Counted from the first letter of the stretch, positions 1 to 7,144 are shown. The stretch is DNA of 8,679 nt from Bacillota bacterium (GCA_023396535.1 JAEWWD010000139.1:1-8679), one strand, 5' to 3'. A program made the numbers and translations. The notes: generated by a model from the letters alone, not told the origin.

Positions 1-1260
1 GTCAAGCTCAATCCGCTTTTGTCCGATGAGGAAGATTTCTATTGTGCGCTGGAGGGGCGAGGCGCCGTGCATAAGCTGTTGAGCGGCAAGTTTTTCGGAT
101 TATCCCCCGATTGCGCGCGGCAGATGGCCTCGCGCTGGTCCGGGGAAGCGGAACTGGACGCCCAAGCCCTTTCGGATACGGACAGGCGTGCTTTTGCCCG
201 CTTTGTGTATCGCCTGTATCGCTCGTTTTCGGAAGGACAGTTTTTCCCGACGATCATATACAATGATCTCAAAGAGCCTGTAGCCGTATATGCTTTTACA
301 CCCGCCTGCGCGCCACAGAGTTGTGTGCAGGCATCGACCATGAGCGTGGCGCTGGACGCTTTTTATGCAGAACGCGACAAGCTGGAGCGGTTTCGCCGCC
401 GGAGCGTTTCCGCGCAGCGCGTACTGCAGAATCATCTGGAGCGCTGCTACAAGCGCCTTGCCGTAGCCGAGCAGGCGCTGAACCAGGATGAAAATCTGGA
501 ACTGCTTCGATTGAATGGCGAACTGATACTTGCGAATGCCCACTCGCTCAGCCGCGGCATGCAGGCTGCAAGGCTCATGAATTACTACCTCGATCCGCCC
601 GCCGAAAGCGTGGTGGAGCTTGATGAGCGATTATCCCCGCAGGAAAACGCCCAGCGCTATTTTAAACGGTACCAGAAAGGCAAGGCTGCAAGAGCGCTTG
701 CCGCGGAACAGAAGGAAAAGGCTCTGGAGGAAATCGAGTATCTGGAAGGGCAGCAGGACAATCTCGACAAATGCGCGACCGACGAGGAGCTTGCTGAAAT
801 TCGGGATGAGCTCGTGCGGGAAGGGTATCTCAAGCCGGAAAACAGCCGCGTGAAGCCGCAGAAACACGCACCGTCCAAGCCGCTTTCACTGCGGTCGTCC
901 GACGGGTTTGAAATTTATATCGGGCGCAACAACCAGCAGAACGACGCGCTGACTCTTCGCTTCGCGCGCCCGGAGGACTGGTGGCTGCATACCAAGAATA
1001 TTCCCGGCTCGCATGTCATCGTGCGCGGCGATGGAGAGTTGCCTGAAACGACTCTGCGGGAGGCCGCCATGCTTGCCGCTTATTACAGCAAGGCGCGCGC
1101 TTCTGCCTCCGTGCCTGTGGATTATTGTATGCGGAAATACGTAAAGAAGCCTGCCGGCGCGCGTCCCGGCATGGTGATTTACACAACCAACCGCACGGTG
1201 TACGTTACGCCCGACGAGGCGGCAGTAAAGCGCATGGAAGCGGGTGAGACCGTTTCATGA
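1..1260 (+). CDS. rqcH: Ribosome quality control protein RqcH (NFACT / Rqc2 family), 5' end missing
   Basis: RqcH binds stalled 50S-peptidyl-tRNA complexes and directs addition of C-terminal alanine tails that mark nascent chains for proteolysis; older annotation calls it a fibronectin-binding protein. The reading frame is open from base 1 (VKLNPLLSDEEDF), so the gene begins upstream and the TTG at 19 is internal. About 419 residues are visible of a family usually near 570-590; most of the NFACT-N domain, including its conserved Asp-Arg pair, is outside the window. Numbering from base 1, I see a helix-hairpin-helix-like stretch early on, long charged helices typical of the coiled-coil arms at about 123-180 and 214-262, and an NFACT-R (DUF814) domain at about 299-405 with DWWLHTKNIPGSHV at 326-339. 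It ends in TGA inside a palindromic TCATGA shared with the convergent ylbJ. The family call is firm; the function is by homology. Confidence 0.93.
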   Translation, partial: VKLNPLLSDEEDFYCALEGRGAVHKLLSGKFFGLSPDCARQMASRWSGEAELDAQALSDTDRRAFARFVYRLYRSFSEGQFFPTIIYNDLKEPVAVYAFTPACAPQSCVQASTMSVALDAFYAERDKLERFRRRSVSAQRVLQNHLERCYKRLAVAEQALNQDENLELLRLNGELILANAHSLSRGMQAARLMNYYLDPPAESVVELDERLSPQENAQRYFKRYQKGKAARALAAEQKEKALEEIEYLEGQQDNLDKCATDEELAEIRDELVREGYLKPENSRVKPQKHAPSKPLSLRSSDGFEIYIGRNNQQNDALTLRFARPEDWWLHTKNIPGSHVIVRGDGELPETTLREAAMLAAYYSKARASASVPVDYCMRKYVKKPAGARPGMVIYTTNRTVYVTPDEAAVKRMEAGETVS

Positions 1261-2361
1261 TCGGCGTTCCCGCCTGCCGAATATCAGTGCGAGCAGAACT
1301 GCCGCCGCCGTGCCCAGCGCCGTCCCGAACAGAACGGATAAACCTGTGATCGCATTGATGGCATACATGGAGGGGATGGGGGAAAACACTTCCGCGCTCC
1401 CAGGCGAAAGCGACAATACGGCATAAGCCAAGACGGCGGCAAGCAGTCCTTGCAGAAACTTAATGCTGATATAACGCATCGGGTGACGAAACTCCACAAA
1501 CGCCATGGCCTGCACCATAATGCTAAATCCGCCAAAAGAAATAAGAAACGCGCAGATGGGGACGGCAAACAGAATAGGCAGTCCAGTTTCGGAAATAAGA
1601 TGGCAGCCGCCCGTCATCTCCAAAATGCCCAGCAAAATTCCCTGCGAAGGGGAATCGCCTTTGACGCCGGCAAACGCCGCGTCTATGGGGGCGCCCAGCA
1701 CGCTGATGATCTTCATTTCTTTAAGAACGGCCGCCAGCACCAAAAAGAACACGACGCTCCCGCCTACCTTGAGCATATCCGCCATGCCGTCGGTGATGGA
1801 AAGCGGGAGCACGCGGTACAGTGGTTCCTGCGGCGGCCGCATGAGCCGGGGGGGCTCGGCAAAGCGGATGGGATGAAGAATGGAAACTGCAACGGCAACG
1901 ATAACAGCACTGCCGTAATGGGCAACAGCGAGCGGCAGGAACAGGCGCATGTTGGAGAACATGCCGCCGGCTACCGCGCCCATCAAAAACATGGGGCTGC
2001 AAAGATTGCAGAGCGTACCCAGACGCTCCGCTTCCTCGCCAGATACGCATTGGGATCGCTGCAGCATACCGCACAACCGAGCGCCGGACGGATAGCCGGA
2101 AACGCCGCCAAGCAGCAGCATGGGCAGCGCATAGCGGGAGATACGAAGCCGTTTTGACAACGGATGCAGGAGATTCGCCAGCATATGCAGCGCGCCGGTT
2201 CGCTCCATCAGCGTTGCGCTCGCGAAAAACGGAAATAAAGTGGGAAGAAGTATCTCCCACCATAGCGAAAGGGCTGTCTTAGCTGCGTTAAGAGCCGGTT
2301 GTGTGAATAGTACCAGCGATAAACACAGCAAAAATGCCGAAAATGCAACGGTGCGCTTCAT
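1255..2361 (-). CDS. ylbJ: Sporulation integral membrane protein YlbJ
   Basis: This is a polytopic membrane protein of the YlbJ / nucleoside-recognition (Gate) family. In Bacillus subtilis ylbJ is a mother-cell gene needed for normal spore cortex; the transported or sensed ligand is not known to me. The 368 residues include about eight to ten hydrophobic segments (for example 4-22, 34-52, 78-95, 121-136, 140-163, 199-214, 261-289, 302-318, 336-362). Conserved-looking loops include GGVSGYPSGARL at 85-96, NLCSPMFLMGAVAGG at 119-133 and ILEMTGGCHLI at 246-256. The frame stays open upstream to 2835, but that stretch is antisense to the patatin gene and not membrane-like. I start at 2361 because the ATG opens directly into the first membrane segment and is preceded by GGGAGG about 5 bases upstream. 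It is slightly shorter than the Bacillus protein (about 400). It ends by overlapping rqcH by 6 bp. Its presence suggests a spore former. Confidence 0.92.
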   Translation of the reverse strand: MKRTVAFSAFLLCLSLVLFTQPALNAAKTALSLWWEILLPTLFPFFASATLMERTGALHMLANLLHPLSKRLRISRYALPMLLLGGVSGYPSGARLCGMLQRSQCVSGEEAERLGTLCNLCSPMFLMGAVAGGMFSNMRLFLPLAVAHYGSAVIVAVAVSILHPIRFAEPPRLMRPPQEPLYRVLPLSITDGMADMLKVGGSVVFFLVLAAVLKEMKIISVLGAPIDAAFAGVKGDSPSQGILLGILEMTGGCHLISETGLPILFAVPICAFLISFGGFSIMVQAMAFVEFRHPMRYISIKFLQGLLAAVLAYAVLSLSPGSAEVFSPIPSMYAINAITGLSVLFGTALGTAAAVLLALIFGRRERRS

Positions 2362-2442
2362 ATGCGCCTCCCGTATGGAATAAATGGAGTATAGCGGTTT
2401 CTTGTGATCCTGCATTATGCTTATGAGGGGGAGGGGCTTCGC
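2362..2442. promoter_or_regulatory. Divergent ylbJ / patatin intergenic region
   Basis: The 81 bases separate two divergent genes and must hold both 5' control regions unless promoters lie inside the genes. On the minus strand, TATACT (2393-2388) is a possible -10 for ylbJ, but I find no good -35 at the right distance. On the plus strand TATGCT near 2417 is a weak candidate. The patatin ribosome binding site is a run of GAGGGGGAGGGG ending about 6 bases before its ATG. A sigma-E promoter would be expected for ylbJ from Bacillus biology, but I could not fit the consensus convincingly. Confidence 0.3.
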
Positions 2443-3264
2443 ATGACCAAGACAGTCGGCCTTGCACTCGGATCGGGCAGCACGAAGGGTATCGCGCACA
2501 TCGGCGTGATACAAGTGCTTGAAGAAAACGGTGTGCCAATCGATATGATCGCCGGTTCCAGCGCGGGAGCCATCATAGGCGCTATCTATGCCGTAGGCAC
2601 GGATTTGAACATGCTGGGGAAATTCTTTGCGTCCATGAGCAGCAGGGAATATATGGATATGACCCTGCCGCGCATGGGCAAGGGGGGGCTCATAAAAGGC
2701 GACCGCCTGCAGGAAATGATACGCCTGTTTACGCATGACAAAACGTTTGAACAGACGCGAATCCCTTTTTTGTGCATGGCGGTGGATGCTGAAACAGGCG
2801 AGCTCATCACGTTCAACAGTGGCAAAAAGCTGCACGAATGCGTGCGGGCGAGTATGTCCATACCCGGCGTATTCGTACCTATTCGTATTGACGGGAGATT
2901 ATGCGTGGACGGCGGCGTGCTTGAGCGCGTGCCCTGTATTCCCTTGCGGGAGGCGGGCGCGGACGTTGTGATCGGCGTGGACGTAGGCTACCGGGGGGAA
3001 CCGCGACGTATAGAATCGCCCACTGTTCGCAACATACTCGACAATACGCTGGACATCATGCAATGGGAAATCACGCGTCTGCGCCTGCAGGCTGCGAATG
3101 TGCTGCTTTGCCCCAATGTGCGCGGTATAATGAAGCGGTTTTCCACCGTCCGGACGGACGACTGCATTTGCGAAGGGCGGCGCGTTGCCGAGGAAGCTTT
3201 GCCCCGTATACTGGAAGTGCTCAAAGAAAGGGATATACCGCTTCGCCCCAAAGCAGTGCGCTAA
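2443..3264 (+). CDS. Patatin-like phospholipase family protein (RssA/YlbK type)
   Basis: This is a predicted serine acyl hydrolase with a Ser-Asp catalytic dyad; the lipid substrate is unknown. The 273 residues carry the family hallmarks: an oxyanion-hole glycine loop GSGSTKG at 10-16, the nucleophile motif G-S-S-A-G at 38-42 with Ser40, and D-G-G with Asp156 in LCVDGGVLERVP. There is no signal peptide or membrane segment, so a cytoplasmic or peripheral enzyme is likely. The frame extends to a GTG at 2404, but I choose ATG 2443 because a strong G-rich ribosome binding site precedes it and the protein then opens directly with the conserved beta strand MTKTVGLALG. The first glycine loop has Ser where many relatives have a third Gly. 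It lies between ylbJ and tmcAL, as ylbK does in Bacillus, which supports orthology with YlbK. Its stop overlaps that of convergent tmcAL by 4 bp. Confidence 0.9.
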   Translation: MTKTVGLALGSGSTKGIAHIGVIQVLEENGVPIDMIAGSSAGAIIGAIYAVGTDLNMLGKFFASMSSREYMDMTLPRMGKGGLIKGDRLQEMIRLFTHDKTFEQTRIPFLCMAVDAETGELITFNSGKKLHECVRASMSIPGVFVPIRIDGRLCVDGGVLERVPCIPLREAGADVVIGVDVGYRGEPRRIESPTVRNILDNTLDIMQWEITRLRLQAANVLLCPNVRGIMKRFSTVRTDDCICEGRRVAEEALPRILEVLKERDIPLRPKAVR

Positions 3265-4466
3265 ATGACGATAGGCGGCTGCGAAAAATCGCGCAGCGGG
3301 CTTTCCTGCCGGGCAAGCAGCGCGTAAATATCGTGCGCGCGCAGGTCGAGATCTATCAGGTCCTGCGCCGCCGGAGGGCAGGCGGAGATATCCGCCCTGC
3401 GAATGAGCAGCGGCAGGGACCGTTTTTGCGCGATGGCTGAAAGCAGCGGGCGTGCGCCGCGGCGGAATCCCAGCACGCGCAGGTAAAGAGCGTCTTCCGC
3501 CATCACGCTTTTTGAAAGGTTTTTTGTAATGCCGAGCATGGCGCACATAGCGATACGCTTGCAGCGCGCCATCGTGTAGCGCTTACTCTTGAGCTGGGCG
3601 AACAGCTCTTCCATATTTGCGGACTGCCGGGCGGCGCGGTACAGCACATTCTCGAATCCTTCCTGAACATCTGGAATTTCGGCGATATCTTCCGTGCTCA
3701 TGCGTCGCAGCGCGTACAGCATCAGAAGCTCCGTATCCTGCAGGCCGACCGGGCGTATCCCGCCCAGGCCGAAACGCCCTGCGATATACATGGGCATACC
3801 GTCCAACGCTTGCGTATCACCCCTGAAAAGCGCCTCCCGTATCGCGGTCGCGCTTGAAAATTCTCCCGCGAGGGCTGCGTCATTATATCCGCTTCCTTTG
3901 CGATGAATGGCGACGGGCCGAGCGTCCGGCGCGTACTGTTTTAAAAACCGAATATACTCCATGCCCAATATGCTGTTGGGGGAGCGGAGCGCTTCCAGAA
4001 GCGCGGGGGGAGCGCCGCATGCTTCGAGTGCATCATAGCGAGCGCGGGGATAGGATTTTCCTGATGCAAGCTGCTCGCGAAGCGCCTGCCGAAAAGCGGG
4101 CGGTTCCTGCGCCAGAGCCATGGCTGCTTGCTCAAGACCATGAATATCCGGCGTTTCACTGCCGAAACAAAGCGCGTCCAGCACACCCGTGCCGGCCAGC
4201 ACACGCACGCCGCCGGCCGCAAATCGTTCCGCGCTTGCTATTGCGCAGGCAACGGGCAGCTCAAGCACAAGATCCGCGCCCGCTTCCAGCGCCCACTGTG
4301 CGCGTACGAATTTATCGGCTATGGCGGGTTCGCCGCGCTGTACGTAATCCCCGCTCATCACGACCATGATATAATCGCACGCGGCGGATTGGCGCGTCTG
4401 CTGCAGATGATAGATATGTCCGTTATGCAGGGGATTATATTCCGCAATAATGCCCGCTACGCGCAT
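3261..4466 (-). CDS. tmcAL: tRNA(Met) cytidine acetate ligase TmcAL (YlbM family)
   Basis: This enzyme activates acetate with ATP to acetyl-AMP and transfers the acetyl group to N4 of the wobble cytidine of elongator tRNA(Met), giving ac4C34. The 401 residues start with a nucleotidyltransferase-like fold: GIIAEYNPLHNGHIYH at 5-20 contains the HxGH signature (His14, His17), followed by VVMSGDYVQRGEPA at 35-48 and the E-G-F-S-S-A-T-A-I-R-like segment at 202-210 (second nucleotide-binding motif). The length is typical. I choose ATG 4466 rather than the in-frame 4565 because AAAGGAGG sits 6 bases upstream and the protein then begins at the conserved strand; the extra 33 codons would be basic, unconserved-looking sequence running through the promoter region. 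It is divergent from pta, and its 3' end overlaps the patatin gene by 4 bp (TAG on one strand, TAA on the other). Confidence 0.94.
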   Translation of the reverse strand: MRVAGIIAEYNPLHNGHIYHLQQTRQSAACDYIMVVMSGDYVQRGEPAIADKFVRAQWALEAGADLVLELPVACAIASAERFAAGGVRVLAGTGVLDALCFGSETPDIHGLEQAAMALAQEPPAFRQALREQLASGKSYPRARYDALEACGAPPALLEALRSPNSILGMEYIRFLKQYAPDARPVAIHRKGSGYNDAALAGEFSSATAIREALFRGDTQALDGMPMYIAGRFGLGGIRPVGLQDTELLMLYALRRMSTEDIAEIPDVQEGFENVLYRAARQSANMEELFAQLKSKRYTMARCKRIAMCAMLGITKNLSKSVMAEDALYLRVLGFRRGARPLLSAIAQKRSLPLLIRRADISACPPAAQDLIDLDLRAHDIYALLARQESPLRDFSQPPIVI

Positions 4467-4494
4467 ACGGCGCCTCCTTTGCCTCGTTTTCTTC

Positions 4495-4503
4495 ATTTTA
4501 TCA
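4495..4503 (-). promoter_or_regulatory. Possible extended -10 promoter for tmcAL
   Basis: On the minus strand TGATAAAAT (4503 to 4495) fits TGn-TAnAAT with one mismatch to TATAAT, and it lies about 29 bases before the tmcAL start codon, giving a short leader that holds the AAAGGAGG ribosome binding site. No convincing -35 is visible. Just upstream, ATAGC-aacat-GCTAT (4505-4519) is a small inverted repeat that could be an operator or chance. Confidence 0.35.
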
Positions 4504-4544
4504 TATAGCAACATGCTATTACGAAAGATCTGCAAGAAAAACGC

Positions 4545-4593
4545 AAAAAAATCATGTTTTTTCATACCGAACTGCGCAATATTGTGTTATAAT
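4545..4593 (+). promoter_or_regulatory. pta-ackA promoter with extended -10 and upstream A/T tracts
   Basis: TGTTATAAT at 4585-4593 is a perfect TGnTATAAT extended -10. The best-placed -35 hexamer (4565-4570, taccga) is poor, as is usual when the -10 is extended. A seven-base A-tract (4545-4551) and a six-base T-tract (4557-4562) fall at about -55 to -38 relative to a start near 4600, where an UP element would act. A palindrome CAATATTG (4577-4584) sits in the spacer. The leader is then about 80 bases. Confidence 0.6.
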
Positions 4594-4604
4594 TTTCGGG
4601 GTTA

Positions 4605-4619
4605 CAGGGCAAAACCCTG
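4605..4619 (+). other. Small hairpin in the pta leader
   Basis: CAGGG and CCCTG form a 5-bp stem around the loop CAAAA just after the predicted transcription start. There is no T-tract after it, so it is not a terminator. It may protect the 5' end of the mRNA or be incidental. Confidence 0.3.
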
Positions 4620-4678
4620 CAATCAACTATACTACGTATTCATATCGTTCGTATAACAGGAAGGAGAGCAAACCCATT

Positions 4679-5680
4679 ATGTCATCGTTGATGGAAGGTA
4701 TTCGAGCAAAAGCAAAAAGCAACAAGAAGCGTATTTTGTTGCCGGAGGGCACGGAGGAGCGCACCATTCAAGCTGCAGCTATTATTGTCAAGGAAGGGAT
4801 TGCGGACCTGGCGCTGCTGGGCAATGAAAAAGCAATCCGCGCCGCGGCGGACAAGCTTGGTGTATCCCTGAACGGCATCGACATCATTGACCCCGAGGTA
4901 TCCGTAGATTTACCTTCCTATATCGAAAAATACTACGAAATGCGTAAAACGAAGGGCGTTACTCCAGAAATCGCCGATCAGACGATGAGGAATACGCTCT
5001 TTTTTGCGGCCATGATGGTCAAAGAGCAAAAAGCGGACGGCATGGTAGCGGGCGCCATCAGCACCACCGGCGATACGCTTCGCCCCGGCCTGCAGATCAT
5101 CAAAATGGCAAAGGGTATATCCGTGGTATCCAGCTGCTTTATTATGGATATTCCCAATAAGTCCTATGGACATAATGGCCTGCTGATATTTGGCGACTGT
5201 GCTGTTAACCCCAACCCCACGGCGGAACAGCTTGCGGCTATCGCAGTATCTTCTGCGGCAACGGGTAAGGCGCTCTGCGGCATGGAGCCGCGCGTAGCCA
5301 TGCTTTCCTTCTCCACAAAGGGCAGCGCCAAGCACGAGCTGGTGGACAAGGTTGCGGAAGCTACCAAGCTGGTAAAGGAGCTCGCACCCAGCCTGAATGT
5401 GGATGGCGAACTGCAGGCAGACGCCGCGCTGGTGGAAAAAGTCGGCCAGTTGAAATCCCCGGGAAGCCCCGTTGCGGGCAAGGCGAACGTACTCATATTC
5501 CCCGATCTGCAGGCAGGCAACATTGGCTATAAGCTGGTGCAGCGCCTCGCGGGCGCCGAAGCCATCGGCCCCGTCTGTCAGGGATTTGCGCGCCCCATCA
5601 ACGATCTGTCCCGCGGGTGCAGTGTTGAAGATATCGTGAACGTCGTCGCCATTACTGCCGTACAGGCGCAGGAAATATAA
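4679..5680 (+). CDS. pta: Phosphate acetyltransferase
   Basis: Pta converts acetyl-CoA and phosphate to acetyl phosphate and CoA, the first step of acetate formation in fermentation. The 333 residues match the short, single-domain Pta class of Firmicutes, without the N-terminal DRTGG regulatory domain of enterobacterial Pta. Recognisable segments are ILLPEGTEERT (19-29), GMVAGAISTTGDTLRP (121-136), SFSTKGSAKHE (210-220), VDGELQADAAL (241-251), FPDLQAGNIGYKLVQRL (274-290) and GPVCQGFARPINDLSRG (297-313), covering the CoA and phosphate binding regions. The start ATG is preceded by AAGGAG about 12 bases upstream, slightly far but the only good site, and the N-terminus fits the family. It is cytoplasmic and is the first gene of a pta-ackA operon with only 10 bases to ackA. 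An extended -10 promoter lies about 85 bases upstream. Confidence 0.97.
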   Translation: MSSLMEGIRAKAKSNKKRILLPEGTEERTIQAAAIIVKEGIADLALLGNEKAIRAAADKLGVSLNGIDIIDPEVSVDLPSYIEKYYEMRKTKGVTPEIADQTMRNTLFFAAMMVKEQKADGMVAGAISTTGDTLRPGLQIIKMAKGISVVSSCFIMDIPNKSYGHNGLLIFGDCAVNPNPTAEQLAAIAVSSAATGKALCGMEPRVAMLSFSTKGSAKHELVDKVAEATKLVKELAPSLNVDGELQADAALVEKVGQLKSPGSPVAGKANVLIFPDLQAGNIGYKLVQRLAGAEAIGPVCQGFARPINDLSRGCSVEDIVNVVAITAVQAQEI

Positions 5681-5690
5681 GGAGGAAGGC

Positions 5691-6896
5691 ATGAACGTAC
5701 TTGTAGTCAATGCGGGGAGCAGTTCTCTCAAGTATCAGCTTATCGATGTCAGCAGCAAAACTGTGATCGCGAAAGGCCTCTGCGAACGCATAGGCATCCC
5801 CAATTCCAAACTTGTGTACAAGCCTGCCGGAAAAGACTCGCATGAGATCAAAAAGGATATGCGGGACCATACCGACGCCATCAAAATGGTGCTCGACGCT
5901 CTTGTTGATCCTGAAATCGGCGTGATCGGCAGCATGTCCGAAATCGCGGCGGTCGGGCACCGATTGGTACACGGGGGAGAAAAGTTTACAGGCTCGTGCC
6001 TCATCACTGATGAGGTGCTTGAGACCATGGAAGAACTGACGGAGCTTGCGCCGCTGCACAATCCCGCCAATCTCATGGGCATCCGCGCCTGCCGCGCTAT
6101 CATGAAGGATACCCCCATGGCCGGTGTATTTGATACCGCTTTCCATCAAACGATGCCACGAAAAGCTTTTCTTTACGCGCTGCCTTATGAGGCGTATACT
6201 GATATGAAGATACGCCGTTACGGTTTCCACGGCACATCACATCGCTATGTGTCCGAGCGCGCCGTCGATCTGCTCAATAAGCCAGCGGAGCAGACGAAGG
6301 TCATTACCTGCCACTTGGGCAACGGCTCCAGCATCGCGGCCGTGCAGGGCGGTAAGAGCGTGGATACTTCCATGGGCTTCACGCCGCTTGAAGGCCTGCC
6401 CATGGGCACCCGCTGCGGCGACATCGACCCGGCTATCGTGACGTATGTCATGAATAAAAAGGGCTGGGGAACCGCCGAAATGGACGCCTACCTGAACAAG
6501 GACAGCGGCATGCAGGGCCTTTCCGGCGTATCATCGGATTTCCGCGATTTGTGGACTGCCGAGCAGGCCGGCAACAAACGGGCGGAGGCTGCGCTTGAGG
6601 TATTCTGCTATAAGGTGAAGCGGTATATCGGCGCATATGCCGCCGTGATGAACGGCGTGGACGCCATCGTATTTACGGCGGGCGTTGGCGAGAACGATCG
6701 TCCCGTGCGCGAATGGATACTCAAGGATATGGAATATCTCGGCGTCGAGCTCGATATCGAGAAAAACAATACCTGCCCCCGCGGCGAAGAAGTGGATATC
6801 AGCAAGTCTAACAGCCGTGTAAAGGTGTTTGTCATCCCCACCGATGAGGAGATGATGATCGCGCGCGATACCGCGAGTATTATCGGGCTCAAATAG
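5691..6896 (+). CDS. ackA: Acetate kinase
   Basis: AckA transfers the phosphoryl group of acetyl phosphate to ADP, giving acetate and ATP by substrate-level phosphorylation. The 401 residues have the full ASKHA-fold signature set: VNAGSSSLKY at 6-15 (Asn7), VGHRLVHGGEKFT at 88-100 (Arg91), FDTAFHQTMP at 147-156 (Asp148), YGFHGTSHRYVS at 177-188 (His180), HLGNGSSIAAV at 208-218, GFTPLEGLPMGTRCGDIDP at 229-247 (Arg241), FTAGVGEND at 328-336, and the C-terminal PTDEEMMIARDT at 383-394 (Glu385). All expected catalytic residues are present, so it should be active. The start follows GGAGG with a 5-base spacer, placed directly after the pta stop codon, implying an operon and possible translational coupling. 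No terminator is visible in the 35 bases after it, so transcripts may continue into the SCIFF gene. Confidence 0.98.
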   Translation: MNVLVVNAGSSSLKYQLIDVSSKTVIAKGLCERIGIPNSKLVYKPAGKDSHEIKKDMRDHTDAIKMVLDALVDPEIGVIGSMSEIAAVGHRLVHGGEKFTGSCLITDEVLETMEELTELAPLHNPANLMGIRACRAIMKDTPMAGVFDTAFHQTMPRKAFLYALPYEAYTDMKIRRYGFHGTSHRYVSERAVDLLNKPAEQTKVITCHLGNGSSIAAVQGGKSVDTSMGFTPLEGLPMGTRCGDIDPAIVTYVMNKKGWGTAEMDAYLNKDSGMQGLSGVSSDFRDLWTAEQAGNKRAEAALEVFCYKVKRYIGAYAAVMNGVDAIVFTAGVGENDRPVREWILKDMEYLGVELDIEKNNTCPRGEEVDISKSNSRVKVFVIPTDEEMMIARDTASIIGLK

Positions 6897-6931
6897 CATA
6901 GTAGTTTACAAACAATACGGAGGTTGCTGTC

Positions 6932-7075
6932 ATGAAACACATCCAGACTATTCAGACCCCCTGCGTCAAGGCCGGCGCTAATACCGGTTGCGGCGAGTGC
7001 CAGGCAAGCTGCCAGTCCGCTTGCAAAACAAGCTGCACCGTTGCCAACCAGTCCTGCCAGAAAGAGAAAAAGTAA
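6932..7075 (+). CDS. scfA: SCIFF ranthipeptide precursor (six-cysteine-in-forty-five family)
   Basis: A 47-codon gene encodes a ribosomally made, post-translationally modified peptide. It starts MKHIQTIQTP and holds the strongly conserved core G-C-G-E-C-Q-A-S-C-Q-S-A-C-K-T-S-C-T-V-A-N-Q from residue 19, with Cys20, 23, 27, 31, 35 and 42. This identifies the SCIFF family, whose characterised member CteA of Clostridium thermocellum receives a thioether link between a Cys and a Thr five residues later. The equivalent pair here is Cys31 and Thr36. A seventh cysteine, Cys11, lies in the leader-like N-terminal part. The start ATG has GGAGG with an 8-base spacer, and the stop is TAA. The partner maturase follows 96 bases downstream. 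No leader-cleavage site or protease gene is visible, and no biological role of the mature peptide is established to my knowledge. Confidence 0.96.
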   Translation: MKHIQTIQTPCVKAGANTGCGECQASCQSACKTSCTVANQSCQKEKK

Positions 7076-7090
7076 TTTCTTTGGCAAAGA

Positions 7091-7113
7091 CGGGCGGGCA
7101 AAATGCCCGCCCG
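7091..7113 (+). other. GC-rich hairpin after the SCIFF gene
   Basis: CGGGCGGGC and GCCCGCCCG form a perfect 9-bp stem with the loop AAAAT, beginning 15 bases after the scfA stop codon. It is not followed by a T-tract, so termination on its own is unlikely. It could block 3' exonucleases and stabilise the short scfA message, or act together with the next hairpin. Confidence 0.65.
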
Positions 7114-7119
7114 GTGTTT

Positions 7120-7144
7120 ATCCGACGAAAAGCCGGATTTTTTT
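7120..7144 (+). terminator. Putative intrinsic terminator or attenuator between scfA and scfB
   Basis: ATCCGAC (7120-7126) pairs with GCCGGAT (7132-7138) around GAAAA, with one A/C mismatch, and runs into seven Ts (7138-7144), G and four more Ts. The stem is short and imperfect, so I expect partial termination with read-through to the maturase. That arrangement would make much more precursor than enzyme. Confidence 0.5.

Noticed and set aside
2362..2835. Upstream extension of the ylbJ reading frame by 158 codons on the minus strand
   Set aside because: It is antisense to most of the first half of the patatin gene, lacks a ribosome binding site at its start and is not membrane-like, whereas ATG 2361 has GGGAGG and opens into the first membrane segment.
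4531..4545. Possible CcpA cre site TGCAAGAAAAACGCA
   Set aside because: It has TGC/GCA ends but lacks the central CG of the cre consensus, so it is better read as A-rich promoter-upstream sequence.
4545..4562. A-tract/T-tract inverted repeat read as a terminator
   Set aside because: The possible stem is only A-T pairs with no GC component, and it lies upstream of the pta -10 with no gene reading into it on the plus strand; an UP-like element is more likely.
4582..4600. Possible Rex operator at TTGTG overlapping the pta -10
   Set aside because: Only the left half (TTGTG) fits; the right half reads TTTTCGGGG instead of a CACAA-type half-site.
4450..4656. 68-codon plus-strand open frame between tmcAL and pta
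   Set aside because: It begins inside tmcAL, has no ribosome binding site and runs through the pta promoter and leader; the translation is low-complexity basic/aromatic with no recognisable family.
4910..5731. 273-codon minus-strand open frame opposite pta
   Set aside because: It is a shadow of a strongly coding plus-strand gene with all Pta motifs; no start signals and no recognisable protein.
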